A DNA stretch of 64,000 nucleotides. Origin: Hoeflea_A sp965228785 (GTDB taxonomy: Bacteria > Pseudomonadota > Alphaproteobacteria > Rhizobiales > Rhizobiaceae). Positions 33,208 through 42,473 of the stretch are shown here, piece by piece. The first letter of the stretch is position 1. Every line of letters starts with the position of its first letter. The notes under the pieces were generated by a model. The model was not told the origin of the DNA and made no database searches. It saw only the letters and a list, made by a program, of their open reading frames with translations. The stretch is taken from the NCBI GenBank assembly GCA_965228785.1, contig CBDDIF010000001.1, forward strand, positions 1,674,001 through 1,738,000, read 5' to 3'. The position numbers and the translations under genes were made by a program.

Positions 33208-33603
33208 TTAGTCGTTCATCGTCAGGCCGCCATGCGGTCCGTTCCAGTAGAAGCTTCTGGATGAGGTTACCCTGATCGAATAGCCGTTCGACGCCCGATA
33301 TCTGTTGCCGCCCTGGTCTCGGTAGAGGCGCTCCGGACCATTCTTGCCTTTGAGAGACTGAACGCGGTAGTCGCGACCGTTGGCCTTGACCTGAGCGCGG
33401 ATCTTCGTGCCGGCACCGTCGCGGCCGCTGAAAAAGCCGGGGCTCAGGCCGATATCGCTGGGGGGCGGACCTGTGTCGACCGGTGGCGGCGGTGGTGGGG
33501 GAGGAACGATACCCCCTCCGCCGGTATCGGCGACGCAGCCGGACAATGCTACTGCGCCCAGCAGAGTGACAAACAGGCGGCGGACTTTGACTGAATGAGA
33601 CAT
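33208..33603 (-). CDS. Small proline-rich lipoprotein of unknown function
   Basis: A 131-residue lipoprotein: signal sequence with lipobox LSGC (Cys about 23), then a Gly-rich linker and a run of eight prolines (PPPPPPPP) that may span the periplasm or bind a wall partner. The C-terminal 75 residues have basic and aromatic residues (KIRAQVKANGRDYRVQSLKGKNG and SRSFYWNGPHGG). I do not recognise a family. It is convergent with the ClbS-like gene. Confidence 0.65.
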   Translation of the reverse strand: MSHSVKVRRLFVTLLGAVALSGCVADTGGGGIVPPPPPPPPVDTGPPPSDIGLSPGFFSGRDGAGTKIRAQVKANGRDYRVQSLKGKNGPERLYRDQGGNRYRASNGYSIRVTSSRSFYWNGPHGGLTMND

Positions 33604-33779
33604 TTCTTACTCCTCGTTGGTTTATGGTGCCCGGAATGGAATGGGCGGTCTGAGGTCGGGTGCCGGATTCGGCTTACTCGAGTGCTTTTCCTCCTTGGCT
33701 CTTCCCATGCTGTGATCTGGACATCTCGCCGGCCAAGCGGATGTCGGATTCTCTTTGCGGTGTGAGAAAGCGGTCGAAT

Positions 33780-34184
33780 TTATCTGCAAAGGCCCTTGGC
33801 ATCGCGACCGCGCTGGCAGACGTCCTTGACGGCCATCGTCAGCAATTCCCATTGACCGTCGCTGTTCAGGATCACGAAGCCGCGCCAGTGCCGACCGCTG
33901 ACGGAATCATCCAGAAATCCGGATTTGACGATGTCGACCTGGAAGCCGGCTTCGACCCGACGCACCGCCATATCCATGGCGGGATTTCCTTCCAGACTTT
34001 CAGGATGATCGCGCAAAAAGGGCGCGACAACGTCTATGAACTGGTCACCAGTGGCCAGACCCGGCGCAACCCGGATTTCGCGAAACCCACTGTCCGCACT
34101 GTCGGCTTTGGCCAAAGTCGAACATAGAACCAGCATTGCAATGGCCGGCAGTGTTCTCCGAAAGATGCCTCTCATACCGCTCAC
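33780..34184 (-). CDS. Secreted protein of unknown function
   Basis: A protein of about 134 residues with a signal peptide (hydrophobic AIAMLVLCSTLAKA). The mature part includes FIDVVAPFLRDHPESLEGNPAM and a Cys in KDVCQRGRDAKGLC near the end; the pair KDVC/KGLC may form a disulphide. I do not recognise the family. I chose the GTG at 34184 because GGAGG lies six bases upstream; an ATG at 34175 is also possible. A longer reading frame reaches 34349 but its extra N-terminus is implausible. Confidence 0.55.
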   Translation of the reverse strand: MSGMRGIFRRTLPAIAMLVLCSTLAKADSADSGFREIRVAPGLATGDQFIDVVAPFLRDHPESLEGNPAMDMAVRRVEAGFQVDIVKSGFLDDSVSGRHWRGFVILNSDGQWELLTMAVKDVCQRGRDAKGLCR

Positions 34185-34365
34185 GCCCTGCCTCCAAGTT
34201 TTGTTGTGGTGCAGTGTTGCGCGTGATCGGTCGGGGCAACATCCGGTAAACACCCCATTTTCTGTTGTTATTGAGTGACTTGTAGCCCCTTTGACTCTCC
34301 GAAATCGGGGCGTGCAAGAGCGCACCCGGGTCTGCAAGAGTGTCAACAAATAATAGCGATTGGGA

Positions 34366-36390
34366 TCAAGCTACGGCCTGGGCGTCCGCTCTTGTGGCCT
34401 CGTTGTCAAAGGAGATTTGTGCGGGGATATCGACCGCTATCCCGGCACCGGATTGTCGCCGCTCCAGAACCCGAATCCCGTAGCCGAAGCGGTTTGCCAG
34501 TTCCGAGACAATGTCGAGTCCAAGTCCATGTCCATCATCGGCGCCCATTTGCTCGGTGGTCAGCCGGACGGAGCGTCTGCTGGCTTCCTCGAATGCGCCG
34601 CTTGTCATGCCGGGGCCGGTATCGTGAATCTGGATACTGACATCATCTCCGATGCGGCGTACACCGACAAGCACGCGACCGTCGGCCGTGTATTTGATTG
34701 CATTGGAAACCAGGTTGGAAACGATACGCATGACTGCCAGAGGTTCGAAGGGTACGTCTGCGGTCGTCGGAACATAGGTGAATGTCAGACCTTTGTCGGC
34801 GGCGTCGGCGAGGAACATTTCGTACACACCGCGCAGGACGTCATTGAGTGACATGTCGCCGATCTCGTCTTCACAGTCCGGTACATTCGGATCACCGGCC
34901 GTCGACTGATCAAGGTGATCAGTCACTAGATTTTCCAGATAGTTGAAGCTGTCATTGATGTCGCTGTAGCTGGCGTCCCGGTCCGGTTCGTTGCTGATTG
35001 CGCCGTGCACCGCCAGACGCAGCGCATGCAGCGGCTGCCTCAGATCGTGAACGGCATTCTGGAATTGCCGATCACGGCGGGCCGAATTCTGTGTTGCGAG
35101 ATCGTAGCGCGCCTCGAGATCGCGCAACCTGTTTGCCAGGTCGAGATTGCGCTGCGCATGATCAAGGCTCGTCTGCAAAGTCTTCTGATGTCTTCGCCGC
35201 AACTGGTTGTAGCGGTCGATGATGGCCATGCCCATCAGCATGGCATCAATGACCATGACCGCGCGCATGCTGTCGTATTGGAACTCCTGCGAAATCTCGA
35301 TCCCGAACCAGTGGCGGGATGTCATCATGGCCGCCGAAGCGGCGGCACCCAGCCAGGCAAGTACGTAAAAACGCACTTCACGAAACCGGGTTCTTGCGGC
35401 GACCAACCCGGCGATGGTGAAAACCGAAACGGCGAAGAGTGCCACCAGGATCAGATATTTCTTAACGATGCTGGTATCGATCACGAAGGCCGAAAGCACC
35501 AGCAGAATTGTGCCTGATATGATGCCCAAAAGCAGTTTATCGATCAGCGGATGGTGTTTGGGCGTGTTGAGAAACACGCGGGCGTAGACTGATCCGAAGA
35601 CGACATAGGCCGAGCCGGTCACGACGGAGGCCACACTGTTGAACAACGGATAGTCCGGCCAAAGATACTGAAACGCCACCCCATCGGAATGCATGATGTA
35701 GAGCAAGGTGCTTGCAGCGTAGGCGATGTAGGCTGGAAAGATGGATTGCCGAAGCACCATCATCGAGAGAAGCGCGATGGCAATCAGGATCAGCATCATT
35801 CCGTAAAAGACGAAATTCTTGGCTGACCTTTGTGCGGCGATATCGGTGAAACTCTCAACAGTCTCGATGCTGAGTGGGAGGTTGGTCGACCCTTCCGTCC
35901 AGAACCGGACGAAAACGGTCACCGTTTCACCGGGGCCTGTCTGGAGCGGCACCACGAGTTCCGGGAAGGCGATGGCTCTTGTCGAAAACGGTGAATCGAT
36001 ATCCTGAGCCAGCGGGTGTTTGGTTTCACCGTCTGCCCCGACTACGTAGACGTGGAAGACCTGCTTGAAATTCTCCTGAAAAAAGAGCCGCCACTGGGTG
36101 GTGTCCGGAGATCCGTTTGTCAGGACCAGTCGTAGCCAGATCATCGAATGGGTGTATCCGAAATCTGGAACGACGGTTTCGATTGGTTTGAATTCACCGG
36201 CCTTTTCGCCGATCACGTCCGCCAATGAAAGAGCGTGGGAGTCGTCCATCAGATAGTCGAAATGGGCGCCAACCAATTCCGTATCGACCGGTCCGGTGAT
36301 TTCAAGGGCTCGGTCCGACGCTGGTGTAGCGAATGCGAGTGCGTTCCAGAGAAATAAAGCCGTGACAAGCACGACCATCCTTGCAAGCAT
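34366..36390 (-). CDS. 7TMR-DISM-type sensor histidine kinase
   Basis: A 674-residue sensor. A signal-like start precedes a periplasmic DISMED2-like domain (about 30-180, with YTHSMIWLRLVLTNGSPDTTQWRL), then seven membrane helices (about 185-390). The HisKA box is VHDLRQPLHALRL with phospho-His about 448, the N box is NLVSNAIKYT, the G1 box DTGPGM and the G2 box GHGLGLDI. DISMED2 sensors often detect carbohydrates or peptides. The gene is divergent from a LuxR-type regulator with only 30 bp between the starts, so the two form a likely pair. The ATG at 36390 starts at the signal-like segment. Confidence 0.88.
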   Translation of the reverse strand: MLARMVVLVTALFLWNALAFATPASDRALEITGPVDTELVGAHFDYLMDDSHALSLADVIGEKAGEFKPIETVVPDFGYTHSMIWLRLVLTNGSPDTTQWRLFFQENFKQVFHVYVVGADGETKHPLAQDIDSPFSTRAIAFPELVVPLQTGPGETVTVFVRFWTEGSTNLPLSIETVESFTDIAAQRSAKNFVFYGMMLILIAIALLSMMVLRQSIFPAYIAYAASTLLYIMHSDGVAFQYLWPDYPLFNSVASVVTGSAYVVFGSVYARVFLNTPKHHPLIDKLLLGIISGTILLVLSAFVIDTSIVKKYLILVALFAVSVFTIAGLVAARTRFREVRFYVLAWLGAAASAAMMTSRHWFGIEISQEFQYDSMRAVMVIDAMLMGMAIIDRYNQLRRRHQKTLQTSLDHAQRNLDLANRLRDLEARYDLATQNSARRDRQFQNAVHDLRQPLHALRLAVHGAISNEPDRDASYSDINDSFNYLENLVTDHLDQSTAGDPNVPDCEDEIGDMSLNDVLRGVYEMFLADAADKGLTFTYVPTTADVPFEPLAVMRIVSNLVSNAIKYTADGRVLVGVRRIGDDVSIQIHDTGPGMTSGAFEEASRRSVRLTTEQMGADDGHGLGLDIVSELANRFGYGIRVLERRQSGAGIAVDIPAQISFDNEATRADAQAVA

Positions 36391-36420
36391 GGCCTTGGTT
36401 GGGTTCCTGGATTCGATTCG

Positions 36421-37038
36421 ATGCCGACGACGATACTGATCGCCGACGATCATGCGCTGACGGCGCAGGGAACGCGCGCAGCCGTGGAAACCATGCACGA
36501 TTTCGAAATCGTCTCGGTCGTCGGGAATGGTATCGAGGCCATCGCGGGAATCAAGAAGCACCGGCCGGATTGCGCGCTGCTTGACCTCATCATGCCGGGT
36601 GCGACCGGCCTGGAAGTGATGATCGAAGCTCGCCGCTGGAGCCCGCAAACACGGATCGTGGTCGTCACTGGAAGTCCCAGTGCCGGTCTTTTCCAACAAC
36701 TCGTCGACGGTGGAGCTGAGGGGATTTTCCTCAAGTCCGCTCCGATTTCCGAACTGCGCGACGGCCTGCGAGACATTGCCGCCGGACGCAAGATTATTGG
36801 AGCGGGTGCCCAGGAAATTCTCGCTCGTTCCTCCGAAGCCGGAGCTCTCTCGCGGCGCGAGGCCGAGGTCCTGCAGTGCATTGCGCGTGGTCTCTCGAAC
36901 AGCGGAATTGCCGATCATCTGAGCATCAGTCCCAAGACGGTCGACAGCCATCGCACCAATCTCATGCGCAAGCTCAAAGTGAATTCCACCGCCACTCTCC
37001 TCGTCAGGGCCATGCGCGACGGGCTGATCGATGTTTAG
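36421..37038 (+). CDS. LuxR-type (NarL family) response regulator
   Basis: A 205-residue response regulator: receiver domain (1-120) with DD (9-10), phosphoacceptor Asp55 in CALLDLIMPG and Lys in FLKSAP, then a LuxR HTH (about 140-195, LSRREAEVLQCIARGLSNSGIADHLSISPKTVDSH). It is divergent from the 7TMR-DISM kinase with a 30-bp gap and is followed by a good terminator. The regulator and kinase probably form a two-component system that is separate from the one at 21515-23913. Confidence 0.93.
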   Translation: MPTTILIADDHALTAQGTRAAVETMHDFEIVSVVGNGIEAIAGIKKHRPDCALLDLIMPGATGLEVMIEARRWSPQTRIVVVTGSPSAGLFQQLVDGGAEGIFLKSAPISELRDGLRDIAAGRKIIGAGAQEILARSSEAGALSRREAEVLQCIARGLSNSGIADHLSISPKTVDSHRTNLMRKLKVNSTATLLVRAMRDGLIDV

Positions 37039-37082
37039 CCGGTACACGACTTGGCAAGTGTCGGCTGAATCCTCCGAATTGT

Positions 37083-37108
37083 AAATTGGGGTAATCGCCC
37101 CAATTTTT
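37083..37108 (+). terminator. Rho-independent terminator after the LuxR-type regulator
   Basis: AAATTGGGG (37083-37091), a TAATCG loop, then CCCCAATTTTT (37098-37108) form a 9-bp GC-capped stem running into a T tract on the plus strand, about 45 bp after the regulator's stop. This is the clearest factor-independent terminator in the window. Confidence 0.8.
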
Positions 37109-37224
37109 CCTCGACCATTTGGAACGGCTTCCGGCTAATGATCTACGGCCGGTAGCGACAAGCAGTGCCTTCGGAATGGATCTTGTTGGGTTCGCTTCCG
37201 GCCGATCACATTCGCCGAGTTTCC

Positions 37225-38142
37225 TCAGTAAATCTCGGGAACATAAAGCTCCGGCGGCAGGACTTTGCGTTCGTAGTTCGGGTTGAAGACCCGGTCCGGC
37301 AAGACCACCGGTTCATGCGGCACTTCTTCGTAAGGAACCTGCGACAACAGATGGTGGATGCAGTTCAGACGCGCCCGCTTCTTGTCGTTGCCCTCGACAA
37401 TGTACCAGGGCGCTTCCAGGATGTTGGTCCGTTCGAGCATCTCTTCCTTGACCTTGGTATACTGCTCCCAGCGGATGCGCGATTGAAGGTCCATGGGGCT
37501 GAGCTTCCACTGCTTGATAGGATCGTGGACGCGCATCAGGAAGCGCAATTGCTGCTCCTGGTCGGTAATCGAAAACCAGTATTTGATCAGCTTGATGCCG
37601 GAGCGTTCCAACATGCGTTCGAACTCCGATACATCGCCGAAAAAATCTTCGACTTCACCTTCCGAAGCGAAGTCCATGACGCGTTCGACGCCGGCGCGGT
37701 TGTACCAGGAGCGGTCGAACAGCACGATTTCTCCGTCAGCCGGAAGGTGCGGCACATAGCGTTGAAAATACCATTGCCGCTTTTCGCGTTCAGTCGGTGC
37801 CGGCAGAGCCACTGTTCTGCAGACCCGCGGGTTGAGCCGCTGGGTGATGCGCTTGATGACGCCACCCTTGCCGGCGGCGTCCCGACCCTCGAAGATCACA
37901 ACAAGCCTGTAGCCGGTGTGCTGAATCCAGTCCTGCAGTTTGACCAGTTCGGCTTGCAATCGCAGCAATTCATGGAAATAGAAACGGCGGTCCAGGGTGG
38001 ACTTGTGCTGAAGGTCGGAGATCTGCCGCAATTCGCGGCTGATCCGCTCGTCGTCGATCTCCATTTCCAGTTCTTCGTCGAAACTGTCCTGTAGCTCCTC
38101 GTCAACCCAGCTCCGCTCGTTATCGGTGTTCGTGTTGTTCAT
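37225..38142 (-). CDS. ppk2: Polyphosphate kinase 2 (PPK2), copy 1
   Basis: A 305-residue PPK2 family kinase. It shows Walker A GRDAAGKGG (86-94), the lid region NPRVCRTVAL, Walker B LFDRSWYNRAGVERVM and a typical C-terminus KKRARLNCIHHLLSQVPYE. PPK2 enzymes transfer phosphate between polyphosphate and nucleoside di- or monophosphates; class I members use NDP. The N-terminal 45 residues are acidic and variable. AAGGAGG lies upstream of the ATG. A second PPK2 gene lies 10 kb away in the same orientation. An inverted repeat CTCCTA-GCA-TAGGAG lies in the leader (38197-38211). Confidence 0.93.
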   Translation of the reverse strand: MNNTNTDNERSWVDEELQDSFDEELEMEIDDERISRELRQISDLQHKSTLDRRFYFHELLRLQAELVKLQDWIQHTGYRLVVIFEGRDAAGKGGVIKRITQRLNPRVCRTVALPAPTEREKRQWYFQRYVPHLPADGEIVLFDRSWYNRAGVERVMDFASEGEVEDFFGDVSEFERMLERSGIKLIKYWFSITDQEQQLRFLMRVHDPIKQWKLSPMDLQSRIRWEQYTKVKEEMLERTNILEAPWYIVEGNDKKRARLNCIHHLLSQVPYEEVPHEPVVLPDRVFNPNYERKVLPPELYVPEIY

Positions 38143-38352
38143 TCCGCACTGCCTCCTTCGCCCCGCTCTTGACTGCCAGTTTTTCGTTCGAACTCGCTCC
38201 TAGCATAGGAGGTCAATGCGACAACGATTTGCGGAATATCAAGTATCTGGGCGATTCAGCCATCGAACAGCGCGATGGTAGTCTCAAAGACAAAGGCGGC
38301 GGCCTGTGGCCACCACCCTCGATGTTTGGTTGAGGAGCCGCTAGGCCGTGGA

Positions 38353-40620
38353 TCAGCCCGCCAATCGCGACGCCTCTTTGAACCCGCGTTGCGGGATGGC
38401 GCCCATCAACCGGAATTCGCTGACCATCGTGGAGAGGTTCCCGACATCGTCCGCCAGTTGATGGGTTACGGCGTTGGTCTCTTCCACCATGGCGGCGTTC
38501 TGCTGGGTCATCTGATCCATCTGCACAACGGCACGGTTGACTTCCTGAACCCCGGACAACTGCTCCCTGGCGGCAGTGGCCACCGTGCCGATGCGATCAT
38601 TGATCTCGGTGACATGACGAGAGATTTCCTCCAGGGCCTGACCGGTTTCCCTGACCAGGCCGACACCATTGCTGACTTCCTGCCCTGATTTGGTTATGAG
38701 CTGCTTGATCTCGCTGGCGGCACTGGCTGCCCGTTGCGCCAGCTCCCGCACCTCCAGGGCGACTACCGCGAAACCCTTGCCGGCCTCGCCGGCCCGGGCC
38801 GCTTCGACCCCGGCATTGAGAGCAAGCAGGTTGGTTTGGAAAGCAATCTCGTCGATGACGCCGATGATATTGGAAATCTCGGAGGATGCCGTTTCGATCC
38901 CTTCCATAGCGGCAACGGCGTCGGCGACGACAGCGCTCGAGCGGTCCGCGTCACCCTTGGCCGTATTGGCCATTTCGGCCGCCTCGGCGGCGCGTTCGGA
39001 GGCCTCCTGAACAGTCGACGTGATTTCCTCAAGTGCCGCTGAGGTTTCCTCCAGCGAAGCGGCCTGCTGCTCCGTCCGGCGCGACAGGTCATCGGCCGCC
39101 GCTCGCATTTCGTTGGCATTGTCATCGATCGATCCCGCGGTACCGCGGATTTGCGTCAGCGTAGAGTTGAGCCTTTCGACCGACATGTTGAAGTCGACAC
39201 GCAGGCGGTCGAGGCTATCCATGAAGGGTTCGTCGAGTCGCACTGAAAGGTCTCCCTCTGAAAGCCGTGTCAGACCGTTGGCCAGCGCGTCGACCGCGCG
39301 CTGCATTTGCTGTGCTTCCTCGGTCTCTGTTGCGGCGCGCTCTGCCGTTTCCCGTTCGCTGGCCGTGCGAGTTTCTTCCGCTTCGCGCTCCAGACGTTCC
39401 TTCTCGATCGTCGCTTCCTTGAAGATTGCGACGGAACGGACCATGTCACCGATTTCATCCTTGCGGTCCGCGTTGTCGATGTCGAAATCGGTCCGGCCCT
39501 CGCTCAAGGCCCGCATATTGGTGACCAGCGCGAGGATCGGCCTGGTCAAGGTGCGTGAAAACAGCAGTGCGCTCGCGAGCGCAGCACCGAGAAGTAGCAG
39601 CGCCACGATCAGCACCAGATTGCGCATCGATGTAACCGCTGCGCCTGCTTCCTTGCTATCCACGAGCGCGGCGACCACCCAGTTGGAATTGAGAAAGTCG
39701 ACCCTGGCGAAGGCAGCATCGGCGCTCATGTTTTGATATTCGGCCGCTTCGGCATTAAGCACCTCCCGCGTCGACAATGCAGAAAAGGTGGCCGGATCGA
39801 CACTGGCGCTACCGATGTCGTCGTTTTCCGACAGATGGGAATCGGTCAGCAGTGCTCCATCTGAACGCAGCAGCACCGTTTCCCCTGTGCGGCCCAATCC
39901 CGTTCGGTTGCTCATGATCTGCGCGATCCGTGCGGTAGGGAGCGCCACGATGAAAGCGCCCTTGACTTCTTCGCCGACGATCACTGATCGACCGATAAAG
40001 GCCGTGAGCGGTTGCGTACCCGGCGCGTAAGGGCTGTAGTCGACAAATGTGAGGTCCTGGGCATGCGCAACTGCGTTGCTGTAAGCCGTGGATAGTGGCG
40101 TGGTCTGCCACTCCCCATCCGTTATGGTGGCGCCGAAATCGTCACCCTTGAGCATCGTGTAGACGACTTTGCCGTCCGCGTTGATCAGGTAGATATCCTC
40201 AAATCCATTTTCCTTCGCGATTTTTTCGAAGATCGCTCCGTACTTCTTGTGGTGATTGAGATAGACCCCGGCACCAGCCGCTTTCACCCGCTCCTTGTCC
40301 ATTTCGCCGCTGGAGCTCTCCTTGACGATACCAATGAAATCCTGCCCCATTCCTTCCTTGACCATGCCGAGGCCGATGCCAAAGAGGTTCAGCGCGGCGG
40401 CCACGTCATGGGTGACAGCGATTTCATCGACATCCTTGCGAGCGCTATCGAGGTAGGTTTCGAGTTGGTTGCGCCTGCCATCGGCGATCGCCGACAGTTT
40501 TTCCTGATATTCCTGCTTGAGGGCGTTGGAACTGATGAACAGAGCACCGGCACTGGATGCGGCGATTGAAACGACGGTGAGGATTGCGGCCGCGAGCGGC
40601 AGTTTCCTGGAGATGAGCAT
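38353..40620 (-). CDS. Methyl-accepting chemotaxis protein
   Basis: A 755-residue chemoreceptor: N-terminal membrane helix (about 8-30), a periplasmic sensing region to about residue 300 with a Cache-like pattern, a second membrane helix (about 304-325), HAMP segments and a long cytoplasmic signalling domain. The hairpin tip is clear in EIAFQTNLLALNAGVEAARAGEAGKGFAVVALEVRELAQRAA. No obvious CheR-docking pentapeptide is seen at the C-terminus. The ATG at 40620 has GGAAG upstream; the frame is open to 40698 but the extra residues are not receptor-like. No other chemotaxis gene is adjacent. Confidence 0.92.
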   Translation of the reverse strand: MLISRKLPLAAAILTVVSIAASSAGALFISSNALKQEYQEKLSAIADGRRNQLETYLDSARKDVDEIAVTHDVAAALNLFGIGLGMVKEGMGQDFIGIVKESSSGEMDKERVKAAGAGVYLNHHKKYGAIFEKIAKENGFEDIYLINADGKVVYTMLKGDDFGATITDGEWQTTPLSTAYSNAVAHAQDLTFVDYSPYAPGTQPLTAFIGRSVIVGEEVKGAFIVALPTARIAQIMSNRTGLGRTGETVLLRSDGALLTDSHLSENDDIGSASVDPATFSALSTREVLNAEAAEYQNMSADAAFARVDFLNSNWVVAALVDSKEAGAAVTSMRNLVLIVALLLLGAALASALLFSRTLTRPILALVTNMRALSEGRTDFDIDNADRKDEIGDMVRSVAIFKEATIEKERLEREAEETRTASERETAERAATETEEAQQMQRAVDALANGLTRLSEGDLSVRLDEPFMDSLDRLRVDFNMSVERLNSTLTQIRGTAGSIDDNANEMRAAADDLSRRTEQQAASLEETSAALEEITSTVQEASERAAEAAEMANTAKGDADRSSAVVADAVAAMEGIETASSEISNIIGVIDEIAFQTNLLALNAGVEAARAGEAGKGFAVVALEVRELAQRAASAASEIKQLITKSGQEVSNGVGLVRETGQALEEISRHVTEINDRIGTVATAAREQLSGVQEVNRAVVQMDQMTQQNAAMVEETNAVTHQLADDVGNLSTMVSEFRLMGAIPQRGFKEASRLAG

Positions 40621-40926
40621 GGTGCTTCCGAGCGAAAAAAGGGGGAGAAAACATGCCGCACGGCAGCCGGCCTGAGGCATCATGCATGTTCGCATCAAGT
40701 TGCGAATGACCGGTATGGTTGTGAAACCTAGGGGTTAATTGCAAAAGTATGATTAACGGATTGATTGCGGAATTTTGCGATTTGTACCGATTGTCTTCTT
40801 GCCAATCGCTGAGGTGTTGAGCCGTTGGCTGTGGCCAGGATTTTACCGGCCGCACCATGGCTTTTGTGCCGTCGGTTTCTACTTATTGTGCTTCTGCAAA
40901 CAGGTGAAACCGTCATGGAGGAAGAT

Positions 40927-41625
40927 ATGACCCAACCGCAGGCACTGATCGTCGGAGTCGGCGATGGCTTATCGGCATCGCTTGCGCGGCTTCTACACCG
41001 GGAGGGTTACCGGCTGATTCTGGCGGCGCGCAATGTCGACAAGATCGGGACGCTGTCTGGCGATACCGGGGCGCAGGTTGTGGTCTGCGACGCTGCGCGC
41101 AGCGAGGATGTCAAACGGCTCTTCGGTGCCATCGACGGTCGACTCGATGTGGCAATCTACAATCCTTCTGCGCGTCAGTGTGGTCCATTGACCGAACTCG
41201 ATCCCGAGGCAGTTCGCCATGCAATCGAGGTTACGGCCTTCGGTGCATTCCTTGTCGGTCAGGCGGCGGCGCAGAAGATGGAGGCGCAGGCTGAGGAAGA
41301 TGGCCAGCGCGGAACGATTCTGTTCACCGGCGCTTCAGCCGGCGTCAAGGGTTTTCCCCAATCCGCGCCTTTTGCGATGGGGAAATTCGCACAGCGCGGG
41401 CTCGCCGAATCCATGGCTCGCGAGCTGCATCCAAAGGGTATTCATGTCGCCTGGATCAATATCGACGGTGGCATCCGCAATCCCGGTGTCAACGAGCCTG
41501 CCGACCGGCCGGATTCCATGCTCGATCCGGACGCCATCGCTGCCAATTATCTCAACCTCATCCGCCAGGATCGCTCCACCTGGACAAATGAGCTAGCGGT
41601 TCGGCCTTGGGTGGAACGGTTTTAG
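40927..41625 (+). CDS. SDR family protein with Phe replacing the catalytic Tyr
   Basis: A 232-residue Rossmann-fold protein of the short-chain dehydrogenase type. The glycine-rich region is GVGDGLSASLAR and the later NAG-equivalent is IYNPSARQ. The active-site segment is FTGASAGVKGFPQSAPFAMGKFAQRGLAESMA. At the YxxxK position the residues are Phe149-Ala-Met-Gly-Lys153, so the catalytic tyrosine is missing while Ser and Lys remain. The protein may not be a standard oxidoreductase; binding or altered chemistry is possible. GGAGGAAG precedes the ATG at 40927. It is convergent with a secreted-protein gene. Confidence 0.85.
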   Translation: MTQPQALIVGVGDGLSASLARLLHREGYRLILAARNVDKIGTLSGDTGAQVVVCDAARSEDVKRLFGAIDGRLDVAIYNPSARQCGPLTELDPEAVRHAIEVTAFGAFLVGQAAAQKMEAQAEEDGQRGTILFTGASAGVKGFPQSAPFAMGKFAQRGLAESMARELHPKGIHVAWINIDGGIRNPGVNEPADRPDSMLDPDAIAANYLNLIRQDRSTWTNELAVRPWVERF

Positions 41626-41648
41626 GCGGACGCCCTCTTTCGCAAAAT

Positions 41649-41682
41649 GCAGCGCCTCGCACCGCAAAGCACGAGGCGCTGC
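41649..41682 (-). terminator. Strong hairpin between convergent genes
   Basis: GCAGCGCCTCG (41649-41659) and CGAGGCGCTGC (41672-41682) make a perfect 11-bp stem with a 12-base loop. It lies between the convergent SDR gene and the secreted-protein gene. On the minus strand it is followed by ATTTT, a short T tract, so it may terminate the minus-strand gene and act bidirectionally. Confidence 0.6.
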
Positions 41683-41702
41683 CGCAATGGGATTACTGGC
41701 CG

Positions 41703-42350
41703 CTATTCATTGAGCGGAAACAGGGCTGCCTGAATGGTTTTGCAGTTGAAGTCGCCCTTTGCGCCGTCCGCCAGGGCCGTATCCGGGTAGTAGGACGGTA
41801 GACTTTCATCGGCACAGCCTGCGCGAAAACTGGTCAACATGTCCTGCGCGATGGCGGGATCCAGCGGACCGTGATTGTGCATCGGCAGATGATACTCGGC
41901 GGATTCCGGGCTGTGGAAGGTCGTGTCGAAGAAGTTCCCTTCAACCTCGCCTTTCGGCAAGTAACCGGCAAGCGAGATTGTCCCGTCGTCGGCCACCACG
42001 CCGCCGGCTGCCAGGGTCACGACCGTATCGTTTTTGATGCCGTCTCCCATTGCCTCCTTTGGCGTGCAGGGATTGGACTTGCAGTTCTGATGCTTCTGAA
42101 TGGCCACCCACCAAATCGTCACGACATCCCCGGGAATCAGGCCGGCGGATTTGATTGCCATCGCAGCCCCGAACGGACCCTTTTCGAGAACCGCTGTGGT
42201 TCCATCAATTGGCCCCGGCGGCTTGCCGCTGGGCGGTGTCCAACTCATCGGTTTGGTGATTCCATCGGCCAGCGCCGAACCGGTCAGGAGCAATGCGATT
42301 GCTGCACCCGACACCGCGCTCAAGAGGCTGTTGAATTGACTGTTTGTCAT
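41703..42350 (-). CDS. Secreted protein of unknown function
   Basis: A 215-residue exported protein: hydrophobic signal peptide (about 12-30, ending ALA), then a mature region with several Cys (CKSNPCTPKEAMG, RAGCADES, GDFNCKT) and an YHLPMHNHGPLD His-rich segment that could bind metal. It has no family I recognise. GGAGACATCG precedes the ATG. It is divergent from a CadC-like regulator with a 123-bp shared region, so that regulator may control it. Confidence 0.6.
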   Translation of the reverse strand: MTNSQFNSLLSAVSGAAIALLLTGSALADGITKPMSWTPPSGKPPGPIDGTTAVLEKGPFGAAMAIKSAGLIPGDVVTIWWVAIQKHQNCKSNPCTPKEAMGDGIKNDTVVTLAAGGVVADDGTISLAGYLPKGEVEGNFFDTTFHSPESAEYHLPMHNHGPLDPAIAQDMLTSFRAGCADESLPSYYPDTALADGAKGDFNCKTIQAALFPLNE

Positions 42351-42473
42351 CGATGTCTCCAGAGTTGTGGTTTCATTTTCCCATGGCTCGTCCGGATTGC
42401 AAGATTTGCGCAACCGGCTATGTTCAGATTGGGAAGCATTGAACCCTGAGTCCTGAAATCAGGATGAAATATT

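Noticed and set aside
36391..37047. Long minus-strand open frame that extends the DISM kinase frame by about 220 residues upstream
   Set aside because: It runs antisense through the LuxR-type response regulator, whose receiver and HTH motifs are clear; the extra residues lack any signal peptide or domain.
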